Below, piece after piece: positions 35,716-46,029 of a DNA stretch of 64,000 nt. How positions within the stretch are numbered: the first letter of the stretch is position 1; each line of letters starts with the position of its first letter. A program made the translations under genes and the position numbers. Below the pieces are notes generated by a model, which worked only from the letters and a program-made list of their open reading frames with translations, searched no databases and was not told the DNA's origin. The stretch is from the NCBI RefSeq assembly GCF_021390495.1, contig NZ_JAJEJP010000001.1, positions 372,001 to 436,000 on the forward strand, in the 5' to 3' direction. This DNA is from Paraburkholderia sp. ZP32-5 (GTDB lineage Bacteria > Pseudomonadota > Gammaproteobacteria > Burkholderiales > Burkholderiaceae).

Positions 35716-36715
35716 CGAAGCGCTCGCGTCCGCCGCAACGGTCGCCGAGCAGTTGAAGGACACTTCGCGCGTCGCGGCGCTCGCGGCGACGCTCGCCGCA
35801 CAGCCGTGCCATGTCGCGCTGACGGTCGCACGTGGCAGCTCGGATCACGCGGCCAGTTACTTCGCGTCGCTGACGATGAGCCGGGTCGGCGTGCCGGTCG
35901 CGTCGCTGCCGATGTCGGTCGCGACTTTGCAGCAGGCGCCGCTGCGCGTGCGCGATCAGCTCGCGCTGGCGTTTTCGCAATCGGGCAAGAGCCCCGATCT
36001 GGTCGGCACGATGAGCGCGCTGCGCGCCGCCGGCGCGCTGACGGTCGCGGCGGTCAATGCGCCGTCCTCGCCGCTCGCCGATGCGTGCGAGTGGCATCTG
36101 CCGCTCGTGGCCGGCCCCGAACTGAGCGTCGCGGCGACCAAAAGCTATATCGCGATGCTGTCGATCTCCGCGCAACTGGTCGCGCATTGGCAGAACGATG
36201 CCGAGCTGCTCGGCGCGCTCGCCGCGTTGCCCGATGCACTGGAGCGCGCTGGCCGGCTCGACTGGTCGCTGGCCGTCGACGAACTGCGCGGCATCGAACG
36301 GATGATCGTGATCGGCCGCGGTCTCGGTCTCGCGATCGCGCAGGAAGCGGCGCTGAAGTTGAAGGAAACTTCCGGCATTCAGGCCGAAGCGTTTTCGAGC
36401 GCGGAAGTGCGGCATGGTCCGATGGAACTGATCGACCGCGACTATCCGCTGCTCGTGTTCGCGCCGCGCGGGCCGGAGCAGGCGGGTCTGCTGCAACTCG
36501 CGCACGACATGCGCGCGCGCGGCGCGCGCGTGCTGCTCGCCGCGCCGGACGACGTGCCGGACGCATCGCTGCCGCTCGTTTCAACCGCTCACGCGGCGCT
36601 CGATCCGATCGCCGCCATCCTGTCCTTTTATGTGATGGCCGCGGACCTTGCCGCCGCGCGCGGGCGCAATCCCGACGCGCCACGCCATCTCAACAAAGTC
36701 ACCGAAACTCATTGA
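35699..36715 (+). CDS. SIS-domain glucosamine-6-phosphate deaminase (NagB-II/AgaS type)
   Basis: 338 aa with two SIS (sugar isomerase) domains: VARGSSDHAASYFASL and AFSQSGKSPDLVGTM in the first, VIGRGLGLAIAQEAALKLKE and SAEVRHGPMELID in the second. It resembles the isomerase half of GlmS but lacks the glutaminase domain, so it should run in the catabolic direction, converting glucosamine-6-phosphate to fructose-6-phosphate and ammonia. No classic nagB is present, and this protein fills the gap. Start: TTG at 35699, 6 nt after AAGGAG; the ATG three codons later is too far from that site. Confidence 0.88.
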   Translation: MSNMLNEALASAATVAEQLKDTSRVAALAATLAAQPCHVALTVARGSSDHAASYFASLTMSRVGVPVASLPMSVATLQQAPLRVRDQLALAFSQSGKSPDLVGTMSALRAAGALTVAAVNAPSSPLADACEWHLPLVAGPELSVAATKSYIAMLSISAQLVAHWQNDAELLGALAALPDALERAGRLDWSLAVDELRGIERMIVIGRGLGLAIAQEAALKLKETSGIQAEAFSSAEVRHGPMELIDRDYPLLVFAPRGPEQAGLLQLAHDMRARGARVLLAAPDDVPDASLPLVSTAHAALDPIAAILSFYVMAADLAAARGRNPDAPRHLNKVTETH

Positions 36716-36720
36716 CGAGA

Positions 36721-39324
36721 ATGCAGATGAGACGTGTCGAGAAGTCCAGCCTGATGAGTTACTCCACAGATCACATTGTTTTGCTCGCCCCGCTGACCGG
36801 TCCGGTCGTGCCGCTCGCGAACGTGCCGGACCCGGTGTTTTCGGGTGGCATGTTCGGCGACGGCATCGGCATCGATCCGCTCGAGGGCCGGCTTGTCGCA
36901 CCGTGCGACGGCGTCATCACGCACCTTGCGCGCACCGGTCATGCGGTCACGCTGGCAAGTGCCGAGGGCGTGGAGATCCTGCTGCATATCGGTATCGATA
37001 CGGTCGAGCTGAACGGCAAGGGTTTCGCGCCGATGGTCGAGCAGGGCGCGCAGGTCCGCGCGGGCGACGTGCTGATCGAGTTCGATCAGGATCAGATCGC
37101 GCTGAACGCGCCGAGCCTCGTATCGGTGATCGCGATTGCCAATTCGGATGCGTTCGAGGTGATTGAGCGCGCGCCCGCTGGTCAGGTGAAGGCCGGTGAG
37201 ACGCCGCTGCTGGTGCTGCGCGCGCGGGCCGGCACGAATGCCGGTGCGGCGGCGGGCCATGCAAGCGCTGTGCAGGACGAAGCGCGCCGGCAGGTCACGC
37301 TCACGCATGCGGGCGGTTTGCACGCACGGCCGGCAGCGCGGGCGCGCGAAGCAGCGCGCGGTTTCGATGCCCGCGTTGAGGTGCGTTACGAAGGTCGCAA
37401 GGCGGCGATCGAAAGCGTGGTGGGTTTGCTGGGTCTAGGTGCAGGAGAGGGCGCGACGGTTGAACTGCTCGGCGTCGGCCCGCAAGCGCAGGCCGCGGTC
37501 GATGCGATCGCGCATGAACTGACGCGCGAAGCGCACGGCGAAGTCGAACAGAAGCCGGCGCGGTCGACCACCGCGCCAGCGATGCCCGCCGTTGCCGCGC
37601 GTCCCACCGACGGCGAGCCGCTCGCGCCGAACACGCTCGCGGGCGTCTGCGCGGCGCCGGGCGTCGCGGTCGGCACGCTGGTGCGCTGGGACGACGCGGA
37701 CGTCGATCCGCCCGAGCAGGCGAGTGGCACGTCGGCGGCAGAGAGTCGTTTGCTCGACAAGGCGATCGCGACCGTCGACGCCGATCTCGACACGATCGTG
37801 CGCGATGCGTCGCAACGCGGCGCGGTCGGCGAGGCGGGGATTTTCGCCGTGCATCGTGTGCTGCTCGAAGATCCGACGCTGCTCGACGCGGCGCGTGATC
37901 TGATCAGCCTCGGCAAGAGCGCCGGGTTCGCGTGGCGCGATGCGATCCGCGCGCAGATCGGCATCCTGAGCCATGTCGAAGATGCGCTGCTCGCGGAGCG
38001 CGCGGCCGATCTGCGCGACATCGAAAAGCGCGTGCTGCGCGCGCTCGGCTATACGAACGCGGCGGCACGCTCGCTGCCCGACGAGGCGGTGCTTGCGGCC
38101 GACGAATTCACGCCGTCGGACCTGTCGTCGCTCGATCGCACGCGGGTCACCGCGTTGGTGATGGCGCGTGGCGGCGCGACCTCGCACGCGGCGATTCTCG
38201 CGCGACAGGCGGGCATTCCGGCGCTGGTCGCGATCGGCGACGCATTGCATGCGATTCCCGACGGCACCCAGGTGGTGGTCAACGCGAGCACGGGCCGGAT
38301 CGAATTCGCGCCGACCGAACTCGACGTCGATCGTGCGCGCCGTGAGCGCAGCCGCCTCGCCGACGTGCGCGAAGCGAATCGCCGCACGTCGCAGCAAGCT
38401 GCGGCCACCTCTGATGGCCGCGCGATCGAAGTGGCCGCGAACATCGCGACGCTCGACGATGCGCAGGCCGCGGTCGACAACGGCGCCGACGCGGTCGGGC
38501 TGTTGCGCACCGAGTTGCTGTTCATCCACCGGCCGGCCGCGCCGAACGCGGACGAGCATCGCCAGAGCTACCAGGCGATCGTCGATGCATTGAGTGGCCG
38601 CACCGCAATCATCCGCACGCTCGATGTAGGCGCGGACAAGGAAGTCGACTACCTGACGCTGCCGCCCGAGCCGAACCCCGCGCTCGGTTTGCGTGGCGTG
38701 CGCCTCGCGCAGGTGCGCCCCGATCTGCTCGACGATCAGCTGCGTGGCCTGCTCGCGGTGCGCCCGGTCGGCGCGGTGCGCATCCTGCTGCCGATGATCA
38801 CCGACGCGGGCGAACTCGTGCGCATCCGCAAGCGGATCGACGAACTCGCGCGCGATGCGGGCCGCACCGAGCCGATCGAAGTGGGTGTGATGATCGAAGT
38901 GCCGTCGGCGGCGTTGCTTGCCGATCAGCTTGCGCGGCACGCGGATTTTCTGTCGATCGGCACCAACGATCTGACCCAGTACACGCTCGCGATGGACCGC
39001 TGCCAGCCCGATCTCGCGGCTCAGGCAGACGGCCTGCATCCGGCTGTGCTGCGGTTGATCGCGGCCACCGTCGAAGGCGCGGCGAAGCACGGCAAATGGG
39101 TCGGCGTGTGCGGCGCGCTCGCCGGCGATCCGCTCGCGATGCCGCTGCTCGTCGGGCTCGGCGTGACAGAACTGTCCGTGGACCCGGTGTCGGTGCCGGG
39201 CATCAAGGCACGCGTGCGTACGCTCGACTATCAACTGTGCCGTCAGCGCGCCGAGGACGCGCTCGCGCTCGATTCCGCGCAAGCGGTCAGGGCCGCGAGC
39301 CGCGCAACCTGGCCGCTCGACTGA
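36721..39324 (+). CDS. nagF: PTS EIIA-HPr-EI fusion protein (NagF type)
   Basis: 867 aa, three PTS modules in one chain. EIIA (glucose type, about 15-165) has active His89 in LLHIGIDTVELNGKGF; HPr (about 190-275) has His201 in THAGGLHARPAARA; EI (about 310-867) has His489 in GGATSHAAILARQAGIPA, plus VGLLRTELLFIH, IGTNDLTQYTLAMDR and Cys797 in VGVCGALAGDP. It should carry phosphate from PEP directly to NagE without the separate ptsHI proteins. The start is uncertain among ATG 36721, 36727 and 36754; residue numbers assume the first. Only 5 bp separate it from the SIS gene. Confidence 0.95.
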   Translation: MQMRRVEKSSLMSYSTDHIVLLAPLTGPVVPLANVPDPVFSGGMFGDGIGIDPLEGRLVAPCDGVITHLARTGHAVTLASAEGVEILLHIGIDTVELNGKGFAPMVEQGAQVRAGDVLIEFDQDQIALNAPSLVSVIAIANSDAFEVIERAPAGQVKAGETPLLVLRARAGTNAGAAAGHASAVQDEARRQVTLTHAGGLHARPAARAREAARGFDARVEVRYEGRKAAIESVVGLLGLGAGEGATVELLGVGPQAQAAVDAIAHELTREAHGEVEQKPARSTTAPAMPAVAARPTDGEPLAPNTLAGVCAAPGVAVGTLVRWDDADVDPPEQASGTSAAESRLLDKAIATVDADLDTIVRDASQRGAVGEAGIFAVHRVLLEDPTLLDAARDLISLGKSAGFAWRDAIRAQIGILSHVEDALLAERAADLRDIEKRVLRALGYTNAAARSLPDEAVLAADEFTPSDLSSLDRTRVTALVMARGGATSHAAILARQAGIPALVAIGDALHAIPDGTQVVVNASTGRIEFAPTELDVDRARRERSRLADVREANRRTSQQAAATSDGRAIEVAANIATLDDAQAAVDNGADAVGLLRTELLFIHRPAAPNADEHRQSYQAIVDALSGRTAIIRTLDVGADKEVDYLTLPPEPNPALGLRGVRLAQVRPDLLDDQLRGLLAVRPVGAVRILLPMITDAGELVRIRKRIDELARDAGRTEPIEVGVMIEVPSAALLADQLARHADFLSIGTNDLTQYTLAMDRCQPDLAAQADGLHPAVLRLIAATVEGAAKHGKWVGVCGALAGDPLAMPLLVGLGVTELSVDPVSVPGIKARVRTLDYQLCRQRAEDALALDSAQAVRAASRATWPLD

Positions 39325-39448
39325 ATCTGCTGATTCCCGTGCTTCCGGCCGCACGAGGGTGCCGGCCGGGACACTGCGCGACTTCCTCACACATCGCTGC
39401 ACCGCTTAAGCAACACGTTCAACTACGAGACAAAGATTGGAGATACCC

Positions 39449-41266
39449 ATGGATGGAAATCCGTTTCTGAAAATTCAGCGGCTGGGACGCGCGCTGATGC
39501 TGCCGATCGCGGTACTGCCGGTCGCCGGCCTGCTGCTGCGACTCGGCCAGCCCGATGTGTTCAACATCAAGATGATCGCCGATGCGGGCGACGCGATTTT
39601 CAGCAACCTGCCGCTGCTGTTCGCGATCGGCGTGGCGGTCGGTTTTGCGAAGGACAACAACGGCGTCGCGGGTCTCGCGGGCGCGATCGGCTATCTGGTG
39701 CAGATCGCCGTGATGAAGGACATCAACGACAAGCTCAACATGGGCGTGCTGTCGGGGATCATCGCGGGTATCGTCGCGGGGCTGCTGTATAACCGCTACA
39801 AGGACATCAAGCTGCCCGACTACCTCGCGTTCTTCGGCGGCAAACGCTTCGTGCCGATCGTCACGGGGCTGATATGTGTCGGGCTCGGCATCGTGTTCGG
39901 CTATGTGTGGCAGCCGGTGCAGTCCGCGATCGACATCGCCGGGCACTGGCTCACCACGGCGGGCGCGCTGGGTGCATTCGTGTTCGGCGTGCTGAACCGT
40001 CTGCTGCTCGTGACGGGCCTGCATCACATTCTCAATTCGCTGACGTGGTTCGTGTTCGGCACCTTCACGCCGACCGGCGGCGCGCCGGTCACCGGCGACC
40101 TGCACCGCTTTTTCGCGGGCGATCCCACCGCGGGCACCTTCATGACGGGCTTCTTCCCGGTGATGATGTTCGGCCTGCCGGCCGCGTGTCTCGCGATGTA
40201 TCACGAGGCGCCGAAAGAACGCCGCGCGATGGTGTTCGGCCTGCTGGCCTCGATGGCACTGACGTCGTTTCTGACCGGCGTGACCGAGCCGATCGAATTC
40301 AGCTTCATGTTCCTCGCGCCGGTGCTGTATGCGATCCACGCGCTGCTGACCGGGCTCGCGCTCGCGATCTGCTCGGCGCTCGGCATTCACCTCGGCTTCA
40401 CGTTCTCGGCGGGTTTCATCGACTACGTGCTGAACTTCGGTCTGTCGACGAAGGGCTGGTGGGCGATCCCGCTCGGCATCGTGTACGCGGTCGTGTACTA
40501 CGGGCTGTTCCGCTTCTTCATCCGCAAGTTCAACATGGCGACGCCGGGCCGCGAGCCCGCTGCCGACGAGCAGACCGATTCGTTCGCCGAGGGCGGTTTC
40601 GTTGCGCCGGCTGCCGCGGCAGCAGCGCCGCGTGCGCAGCGCTATATCGCGGCGCTGGGCGGTGCGGCGAATCTGTCGGTGGTGGATGCGTGCACGACGC
40701 GTTTGCGTCTGTCGGTCGTCGACGCGGAGAAAGTCTCCGAGAGCGAACTGAAGTCGATCGGCGCACGTGGCGTACTCAAGCGCGGTGTGACCAATGTGCA
40801 GGTGATCATCGGGCCGGAGGCGGACATCATCGCCGATGAGATTCGTACGGTGATCGCGCAAGGTGGTGCGGCGGTGAACGTGGCTGCGGCGGCGGATGCG
40901 GCTGTGCCAGGCGTTGGCGCCATGCTGGCCGCTGCCGCTGCGCCGGACGCTCAAAGCGCCGCCCAGCACGCTCATCAAGCGCAAGGCGGCCCGCTCGATC
41001 CGGATCCGCTGCGCTGGCTCGCGGTGTTCGGTGGCGCCGGCAACGTGGTGTCGCTCGATGCGGTCGCGGCGACGCGTCTGCGGATCGTCGTGCGCGATCC
41101 GTCGGCGGTCGATCGTCAGCGTCTCGCTTCGCTCGATACCGCGTGGGTCGCGGCGGACACGTTCCATATCGTCGTTGGCGAGGCAGCGCCGCGTTATAAG
41201 CAGAGACTCGCCGAGCGTCTGTCGTTGCCTCGCGGCGGCGCGGGTGCGGCGCCGCTGCCGGCGTGA
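39449..41266 (+). CDS. nagE: PTS N-acetylglucosamine-specific IIC-IIB component with second, degenerate IIB
   Basis: 605 aa. The IIC part (about 1-370) is the membrane channel (LPIAVLPVAGLLLRLGQPDV near the N-terminus; TGVTEPIEFSFMFLAP, the substrate-site motif). Then comes a IIB domain (about 395-475) with phosphorylated Cys415 in VVDACTTRLRLSVV. After an Ala-rich linker a second IIB-like domain follows (about 515-600), where the aligned motif is LDAVAATRLRIVV, with Ala540 at the cysteine position. No EIIA is fused; NagF supplies it. The ATG at 39449 follows TTGGAGATACCC. Confidence 0.95.
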   Translation: MDGNPFLKIQRLGRALMLPIAVLPVAGLLLRLGQPDVFNIKMIADAGDAIFSNLPLLFAIGVAVGFAKDNNGVAGLAGAIGYLVQIAVMKDINDKLNMGVLSGIIAGIVAGLLYNRYKDIKLPDYLAFFGGKRFVPIVTGLICVGLGIVFGYVWQPVQSAIDIAGHWLTTAGALGAFVFGVLNRLLLVTGLHHILNSLTWFVFGTFTPTGGAPVTGDLHRFFAGDPTAGTFMTGFFPVMMFGLPAACLAMYHEAPKERRAMVFGLLASMALTSFLTGVTEPIEFSFMFLAPVLYAIHALLTGLALAICSALGIHLGFTFSAGFIDYVLNFGLSTKGWWAIPLGIVYAVVYYGLFRFFIRKFNMATPGREPAADEQTDSFAEGGFVAPAAAAAAPRAQRYIAALGGAANLSVVDACTTRLRLSVVDAEKVSESELKSIGARGVLKRGVTNVQVIIGPEADIIADEIRTVIAQGGAAVNVAAAADAAVPGVGAMLAAAAAPDAQSAAQHAHQAQGGPLDPDPLRWLAVFGGAGNVVSLDAVAATRLRIVVRDPSAVDRQRLASLDTAWVAADTFHIVVGEAAPRYKQRLAERLSLPRGGAGAAPLPA

Positions 41267-41310
41267 CGTGAACGGATGATTGCGCGGTTGGCCGCGCGCT
41301 AGCGGTCACA

Positions 41311-41345
41311 AAAAAAGCGGCACCTTGATTTCAAGGTGCCGCTTT
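41311..41345. terminator. Bidirectional terminator nagE/cydB
   Basis: AAAGCGGCACCTTGA and its exact complement, 2-nt loop, flanked by A- and T-runs, between two convergent genes. Confidence 0.9.
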
Positions 41346-41379
41346 GCATTGCATGGCCGCCCGCGCTGCCGCGCCGCGC

Positions 41380-42516
41380 TCAATACATCGAATGGTGATT
41401 TTCCTCGATCGCCGCCGCGGTGATCTTGCCGCGCATCACGCGATACACCCAGCTCGTATAAAGCAGGATCAGCGGCAGGAATACGATCACCGCGAACAGC
41501 ATGATTTCGAGCGTCAGGCGGCTCGACGTTGCATCCCACAGCGTCAGGCTGCTGCGGCCGTCGAGCGACGACGGCATGATGAACGGGAACATCGAAAAGC
41601 CGGCGGTCAGGATCACGCCGATCACCATCAGCGACGTCGACAGGAACGCGCTTGCCTCGAAGAGCGAACGCGCGAGCAGCACGGCGAGCGCGCCGCCGAT
41701 CAGACCCGCGAGCGGCGCGAGGGCCATCCACGGATAGAGTGCGTAATTGGTCAGCCACAAACCCGGCGCGCCGATTACGGTCTTCATCAGCGGATTGGAG
41801 ACGGCGTCTAGCGGCGGCGCGTCGACGATCTGATAGCCGCCGATCATCGTCGCGACCAGCGCGCCCGCGACGAGGAACAGCACCACCGTGCACAGCGCGG
41901 CGAGCCGCAGCGCCTTCGACGCGCGCTCGTGGATCACACCGTCCGACTTCCACTTCACGAATGCGGCGCCGTGCGCGGTCAGCATCGCCAGGCTGACGAG
42001 TCCGCACAGCAGCGCGAACGGATTGAGCAGGCCGAAGAAGCCGCCGTGATAGGTCACGCGCAGATCGGTATCGAACGAGAACGGCACGCCTTGCAGCAGA
42101 TTGCCGAACGCGACGCCGAATACCAGCGCCGGCACGAATCCGCCGATAAAGAGTCCCCAGTCCCACGCATTGCGCCAGCGCGGGTCGTCGCGTTTGCCGC
42201 GATAGTCGAAGCCGACCGGCCGGAAGAACAGCGCGAACAGCACCAGCAGCATCGCGAAGTAAAAGCCCGAAAACGACGCCGCGTACGCGAGCGGCCACGC
42301 GGCGAACATCGCGCCGCCCGCGGTGACGAACCACACCTGATTGCCTTCCCACGTCGCGCCGACCGTGTTCACGACGATGCGGCGCTCGGCGTCCGTCTTT
42401 GCGATGAACGGCAGCAGGATCGCCGCGCCCATGTCGAAGCCGTCGGTCAGCGCGAAGCCGATCAGCAGCACGCCGATCAGCACCCACCAGATCAGTCTGA
42501 GGACAGCGTAGTCCAT
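41380..42516 (-). CDS. cydB: Cytochrome bd ubiquinol oxidase subunit II
   Basis: 378 aa, eight to nine transmembrane helices. CydB pairs with CydA in the high-affinity quinol oxidase. Typical features: [50 protein letters not shown] and the C-terminal [21 protein letters not shown] stretch. It lies 34 bp after cydA. Confidence 0.96.
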   Translation of the reverse strand: MDYAVLRLIWWVLIGVLLIGFALTDGFDMGAAILLPFIAKTDAERRIVVNTVGATWEGNQVWFVTAGGAMFAAWPLAYAASFSGFYFAMLLVLFALFFRPVGFDYRGKRDDPRWRNAWDWGLFIGGFVPALVFGVAFGNLLQGVPFSFDTDLRVTYHGGFFGLLNPFALLCGLVSLAMLTAHGAAFVKWKSDGVIHERASKALRLAALCTVVLFLVAGALVATMIGGYQIVDAPPLDAVSNPLMKTVIGAPGLWLTNYALYPWMALAPLAGLIGGALAVLLARSLFEASAFLSTSLMVIGVILTAGFSMFPFIMPSSLDGRSSLTLWDATSSRLTLEIMLFAVIVFLPLILLYTSWVYRVMRGKITAAAIEENHHSMY

Positions 42517-42550
42517 GGCGGTTTTTCCCCTTGGGCGGTATGGCGGCGCG

Positions 42551-44146
42551 TCAGGCGACCGTATTCGGCGCGAGCGGCGGGTTCACCGGCTGCGCGATTT
42601 CGTGGTGATAGCGGCCCGTATGCAGCGACGACGGGCCGAGCCGCGCGTACTTGAACATCAGCGTGATCTCGATGATGAACAGCACCGTGTAGAACAGCAC
42701 GAAGCCGGCGATGCTCAGATACAGATCGCGTGGTGTCAGGTTCGACGCGGCCAGGTTGGTCGGCAGAATGCCCGCGATGCTCCACGGCTGGCGGCCCATT
42801 TCCGCGACGATCCAGCCGAATTCGGCGGCAAGCCATGGCAACGGAATCGCCCACACCGCCCAGCGCAAAAACCAGCGGCGCTTTTCCAGCAATAGCGTGC
42901 GCTGCGCGCAGAACCAGAACGCCAGCACGAAGGTCGCGAGGAACAGCAGCCCGAGGCCGACCATCAGGCGAAACGAGAAGAACAGCGGCAGCACCGGCGG
43001 AACCGTCCGCTTGGCGGCTTCGGCGATCTGGTCCGGCGTCGCATCCGTCACGTTTGCCGTGAGCGGCTTGAGCAACAGCGCGTAGCCGAGATCTTCCTGG
43101 TGCGCTTCGAAGGTTGCGCGGGCTTCGTCGCTTGCGTCGCCGCCCTTCAGCTTTTGCAGCGCCTCATACGCGAGCATGCCGTTCTTGATGCGCTCTTCGT
43201 TGCGCTCGATCAGGTCGCGCAGCCCGACCACCGGCTCGTCGAGCGACCGCGTGGCGATGATGCCGAGCGCGTATGGCACGCGGATCGCGTAGTCGGTGCG
43301 CTGTTCCCGCTGATTGGGGATGCCGAAGATCGTGAACGGTGCCGGCGCGGGCGCGGTCTCCCATTCGGATTCGATCGCCGCGAGCTTGACCTGCTGAACT
43401 TCGCCGGTGCGGTAGCCGGATTCGTCGCCGAGCACGATTACGCAAATCGACGACGCGAGGCCGAAGCCGGCGGCGATCGCGAACGAGCGCAGCGCGAATT
43501 CGGTGTCGCGGCGCTTGAGCAGATACCACGACGACACGCCGAGCACGAACATCGCCGCGGTCACATAGCCGGCCGATACCGTGTGCACGAATTTCACCTG
43601 CGCGACCGGATTGAAGATCACCGCCGAGATGCTGTCGAGCTCCATGCGCATCGTCTGGTAGTTGAACTTCGCGCCGACCGGATTGTTCATCCAGCCGTTG
43701 GCGATCAGGATCCACAGCGCGGACAGGTTCGAGCCGAGCGCGACGCAGAACGTGACGATCAGATGCTGCACCCTCGACAGCCGGTTCCAGCCGAAGAAGA
43801 ACAGGCCGACGAAGGTCGATTCGAGGAAGAACGCCATCAGCCCTTCGACGGCGAGCGGCACGCCGAAAATATCGCCGACGTAGTGCGAGTAGTACGCCCA
43901 GTTGGTGCCGAACTGGAACTCCAGCGTGAGACCGGTGGCGACGCCCATTGCGAAGTTGATACCGAACAGCTTGCCCCAGAACTGCGTCATGTCCTTGTAG
44001 ATCTGCTTGCCGGTCATCACGTAGACGGACTCCATGATGACCAGCAGCCACGCGAGCCCAAGCGTGAGCGGCACGAACAGAAAGTGATAGAGCGCGGTGA
44101 CGGCGAACTGAAGGCGCGACAGTTCGACGACTTCGTTAACGGGCAT
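42551..44146 (-). CDS. cydA: Cytochrome bd ubiquinol oxidase subunit I
   Basis: 531 aa. CydA holds hemes b558, b595 and d and oxidises quinol, reducing oxygen without proton pumping. The N-terminus has [20 protein letters not shown] with the conserved His; [11 protein letters not shown], the Q-loop segment around [14 protein letters not shown] and [15 protein letters not shown] fit the family. The ATG at 44146 has ribosome site GGAAGGTGA; a GTG three codons earlier is possible. The upstream cydP overlaps it by 11 bp. Confidence 0.96.
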   Translation of the reverse strand: MPVNEVVELSRLQFAVTALYHFLFVPLTLGLAWLLVIMESVYVMTGKQIYKDMTQFWGKLFGINFAMGVATGLTLEFQFGTNWAYYSHYVGDIFGVPLAVEGLMAFFLESTFVGLFFFGWNRLSRVQHLIVTFCVALGSNLSALWILIANGWMNNPVGAKFNYQTMRMELDSISAVIFNPVAQVKFVHTVSAGYVTAAMFVLGVSSWYLLKRRDTEFALRSFAIAAGFGLASSICVIVLGDESGYRTGEVQQVKLAAIESEWETAPAPAPFTIFGIPNQREQRTDYAIRVPYALGIIATRSLDEPVVGLRDLIERNEERIKNGMLAYEALQKLKGGDASDEARATFEAHQEDLGYALLLKPLTANVTDATPDQIAEAAKRTVPPVLPLFFSFRLMVGLGLLFLATFVLAFWFCAQRTLLLEKRRWFLRWAVWAIPLPWLAAEFGWIVAEMGRQPWSIAGILPTNLAASNLTPRDLYLSIAGFVLFYTVLFIIEITLMFKYARLGPSSLHTGRYHHEIAQPVNPPLAPNTVA

Positions 44147-44396
44147 GTGGATCACCTTCCGACGGATGCGGCGCGGGCGCCGACAGCAGCGCCCGAGCGA
44201 CCTGCTCGGGCGGCAGCGTCATGTGCTCTGCCTGCGGATGATTGAAGAACGTGTACTTGAGCGCCATCAGCAACACGAATTTGATGGCGAGGATGATGGT
44301 GAGATCGCGTGCCAGCGTCGGGCCGCGTACCCAGCCGATGAATCGGTCGCGCCAGCGCGACCGGAAGGTGCTGCTGCGATTGACGGCTATGGTCAT
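44136..44396 (-). CDS. cydP: Cytochrome bd small subunit/accessory CydP
   Basis: 86 aa with one central transmembrane helix (DLTIILAIKFVLLMALKYTF) and a soluble tail (PPEQVARALL). It matches the short protein called cytochrome oxidase putative small subunit CydP, encoded directly before cydA in many beta- and gamma-proteobacteria. Its stop lies 11 bp inside cydA, suggesting translational coupling. The role in the bd complex is inferred from position. Confidence 0.82.
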   Translation of the reverse strand: MTIAVNRSSTFRSRWRDRFIGWVRGPTLARDLTIILAIKFVLLMALKYTFFNHPQAEHMTLPPEQVARALLSAPAPHPSEGDPHAR

Positions 44397-44731
44397 GATC
44401 GGTCGAAGAACGACTTCACGCCGGTGAATCCGGCCGGATCCAGGCTGCCCTGGTTGCCGGGCGGTCTGGCGAATACATGCCGATGAAGGAGTGGAACCTC
44501 GCGCGCTCAGGTTTGGCGATGCGGAAGCGAGTCGCGAAACTCGCCGCGTTCACGCAGTATTGCCGTGTGGTTCTCGATACGTCAAGGAAGGTGTGGCGCG
44601 CGCGGCATATGCCGGGCACGAGCGGCAGGCGCGAATGCGCGTGCCACGGTAATGTCAAAAAAACGGACGTAAAAAAGCCCCGCCGTCTTGCGAGGGCGGG
44701 GCTTCGGGGGCCTATGCGGCAGCTTGCGGCT
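44397..44731. other. Intergenic region cydP to rpoH
   Basis: 335 bp. It should hold the cydPAB promoter and contains the rpoH terminator. I looked for an FNR/ANR box (TTGAT-N4-ATCAA) and found none. Confidence 0.5.
44671..44704 (-). terminator. Rho-independent terminator of rpoH
   Basis: Read on the minus strand: AAGCCCCGCC-CTCGCAAGAC-GGCGGGGCTT followed by TTTT. Confidence 0.9.
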
Positions 44732-45667
<936 letters not shown>

Positions 45668-45728
45668 GTATGAAACTCCTTTGGAATCAGACAATAGCGT
45701 ATTCAGATAACGACTCCAGCGACGGATG

Positions 45729-45755
45729 TTAGCACTCTGATCTGTCGAGTGCTAA
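45729..45755. promoter_or_regulatory. CIRCE element (HrcA operator) of rpoH
   Basis: TTAGCACTC-N9-GAGTGCTAA, a perfect match to the CIRCE consensus. It lies 62 bp upstream of the rpoH start codon, just downstream of the presumed promoter, where HrcA would repress. Confidence 0.95.
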
Positions 45756-45769
45756 TACTTAGAGCCCGT

Positions 45770-45791
45770 AGGGGCATCTAGGTTCCCTCAA
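45770..45791 (-). promoter_or_regulatory. Possible sigma-32-type promoter of rpoH
   Basis: On the minus strand TTGAGG (45786-45791) is followed by a short spacer and TGCCCCT (45770-45776), resembling the heat-shock -35 TTGAAA and -10 CCCCAT. Both boxes have mismatches. Confidence 0.35.
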
Positions 45792-45794
45792 AAT

Positions 45795-45818
45795 CTATTG
45801 AAATTCAGATTTCAATAG
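45795..45818. promoter_or_regulatory. Perfect 24-nt palindrome upstream of rpoH
   Basis: CTATTGAAAT-TCAG-ATTTCAATAG: 10-bp arms, 4-nt centre, about 40 bp upstream of the CIRCE. Likely an operator for a second regulator of rpoH or pagL; no regulator identified. Confidence 0.5.
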
Positions 45819-46029
45819 CCATCATACGCTCTATTTTGCTGCGGCGATGGAGGCGTAGGAGTTACCGGCGACGTTGACCGGTTTCCTATAAATGACTGAT
45901 TTTTTCCAATTCTGAAGTGAATAATTGCGAAATTGGCGAATTATTCATGCGATCCACTGCTTTGAGTTTGTCCTTAGAATTAACCCGACAGTCGCGCATC
46001 GTTTAAATGCTCGTGACAGCGGGTGCTGG

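Larger units (their letters stand above)
45668..46029. other. Divergent control region rpoH/pagL
   Basis: 362 bp, strikingly AT-rich for this genome. It contains the rpoH ribosome site, the CIRCE (45729-45755), a possible sigma-32-type promoter, and a second perfect palindrome (45795-45818). The pagL promoter must also lie here; I could not assign it. Confidence 0.6.

Noticed and set aside
44397..44670. Expected FNR/ANR box before cydPAB
   Set aside because: No TTGAT-N4-ATCAA or close variant found, so oxygen control by FNR is not claimed.
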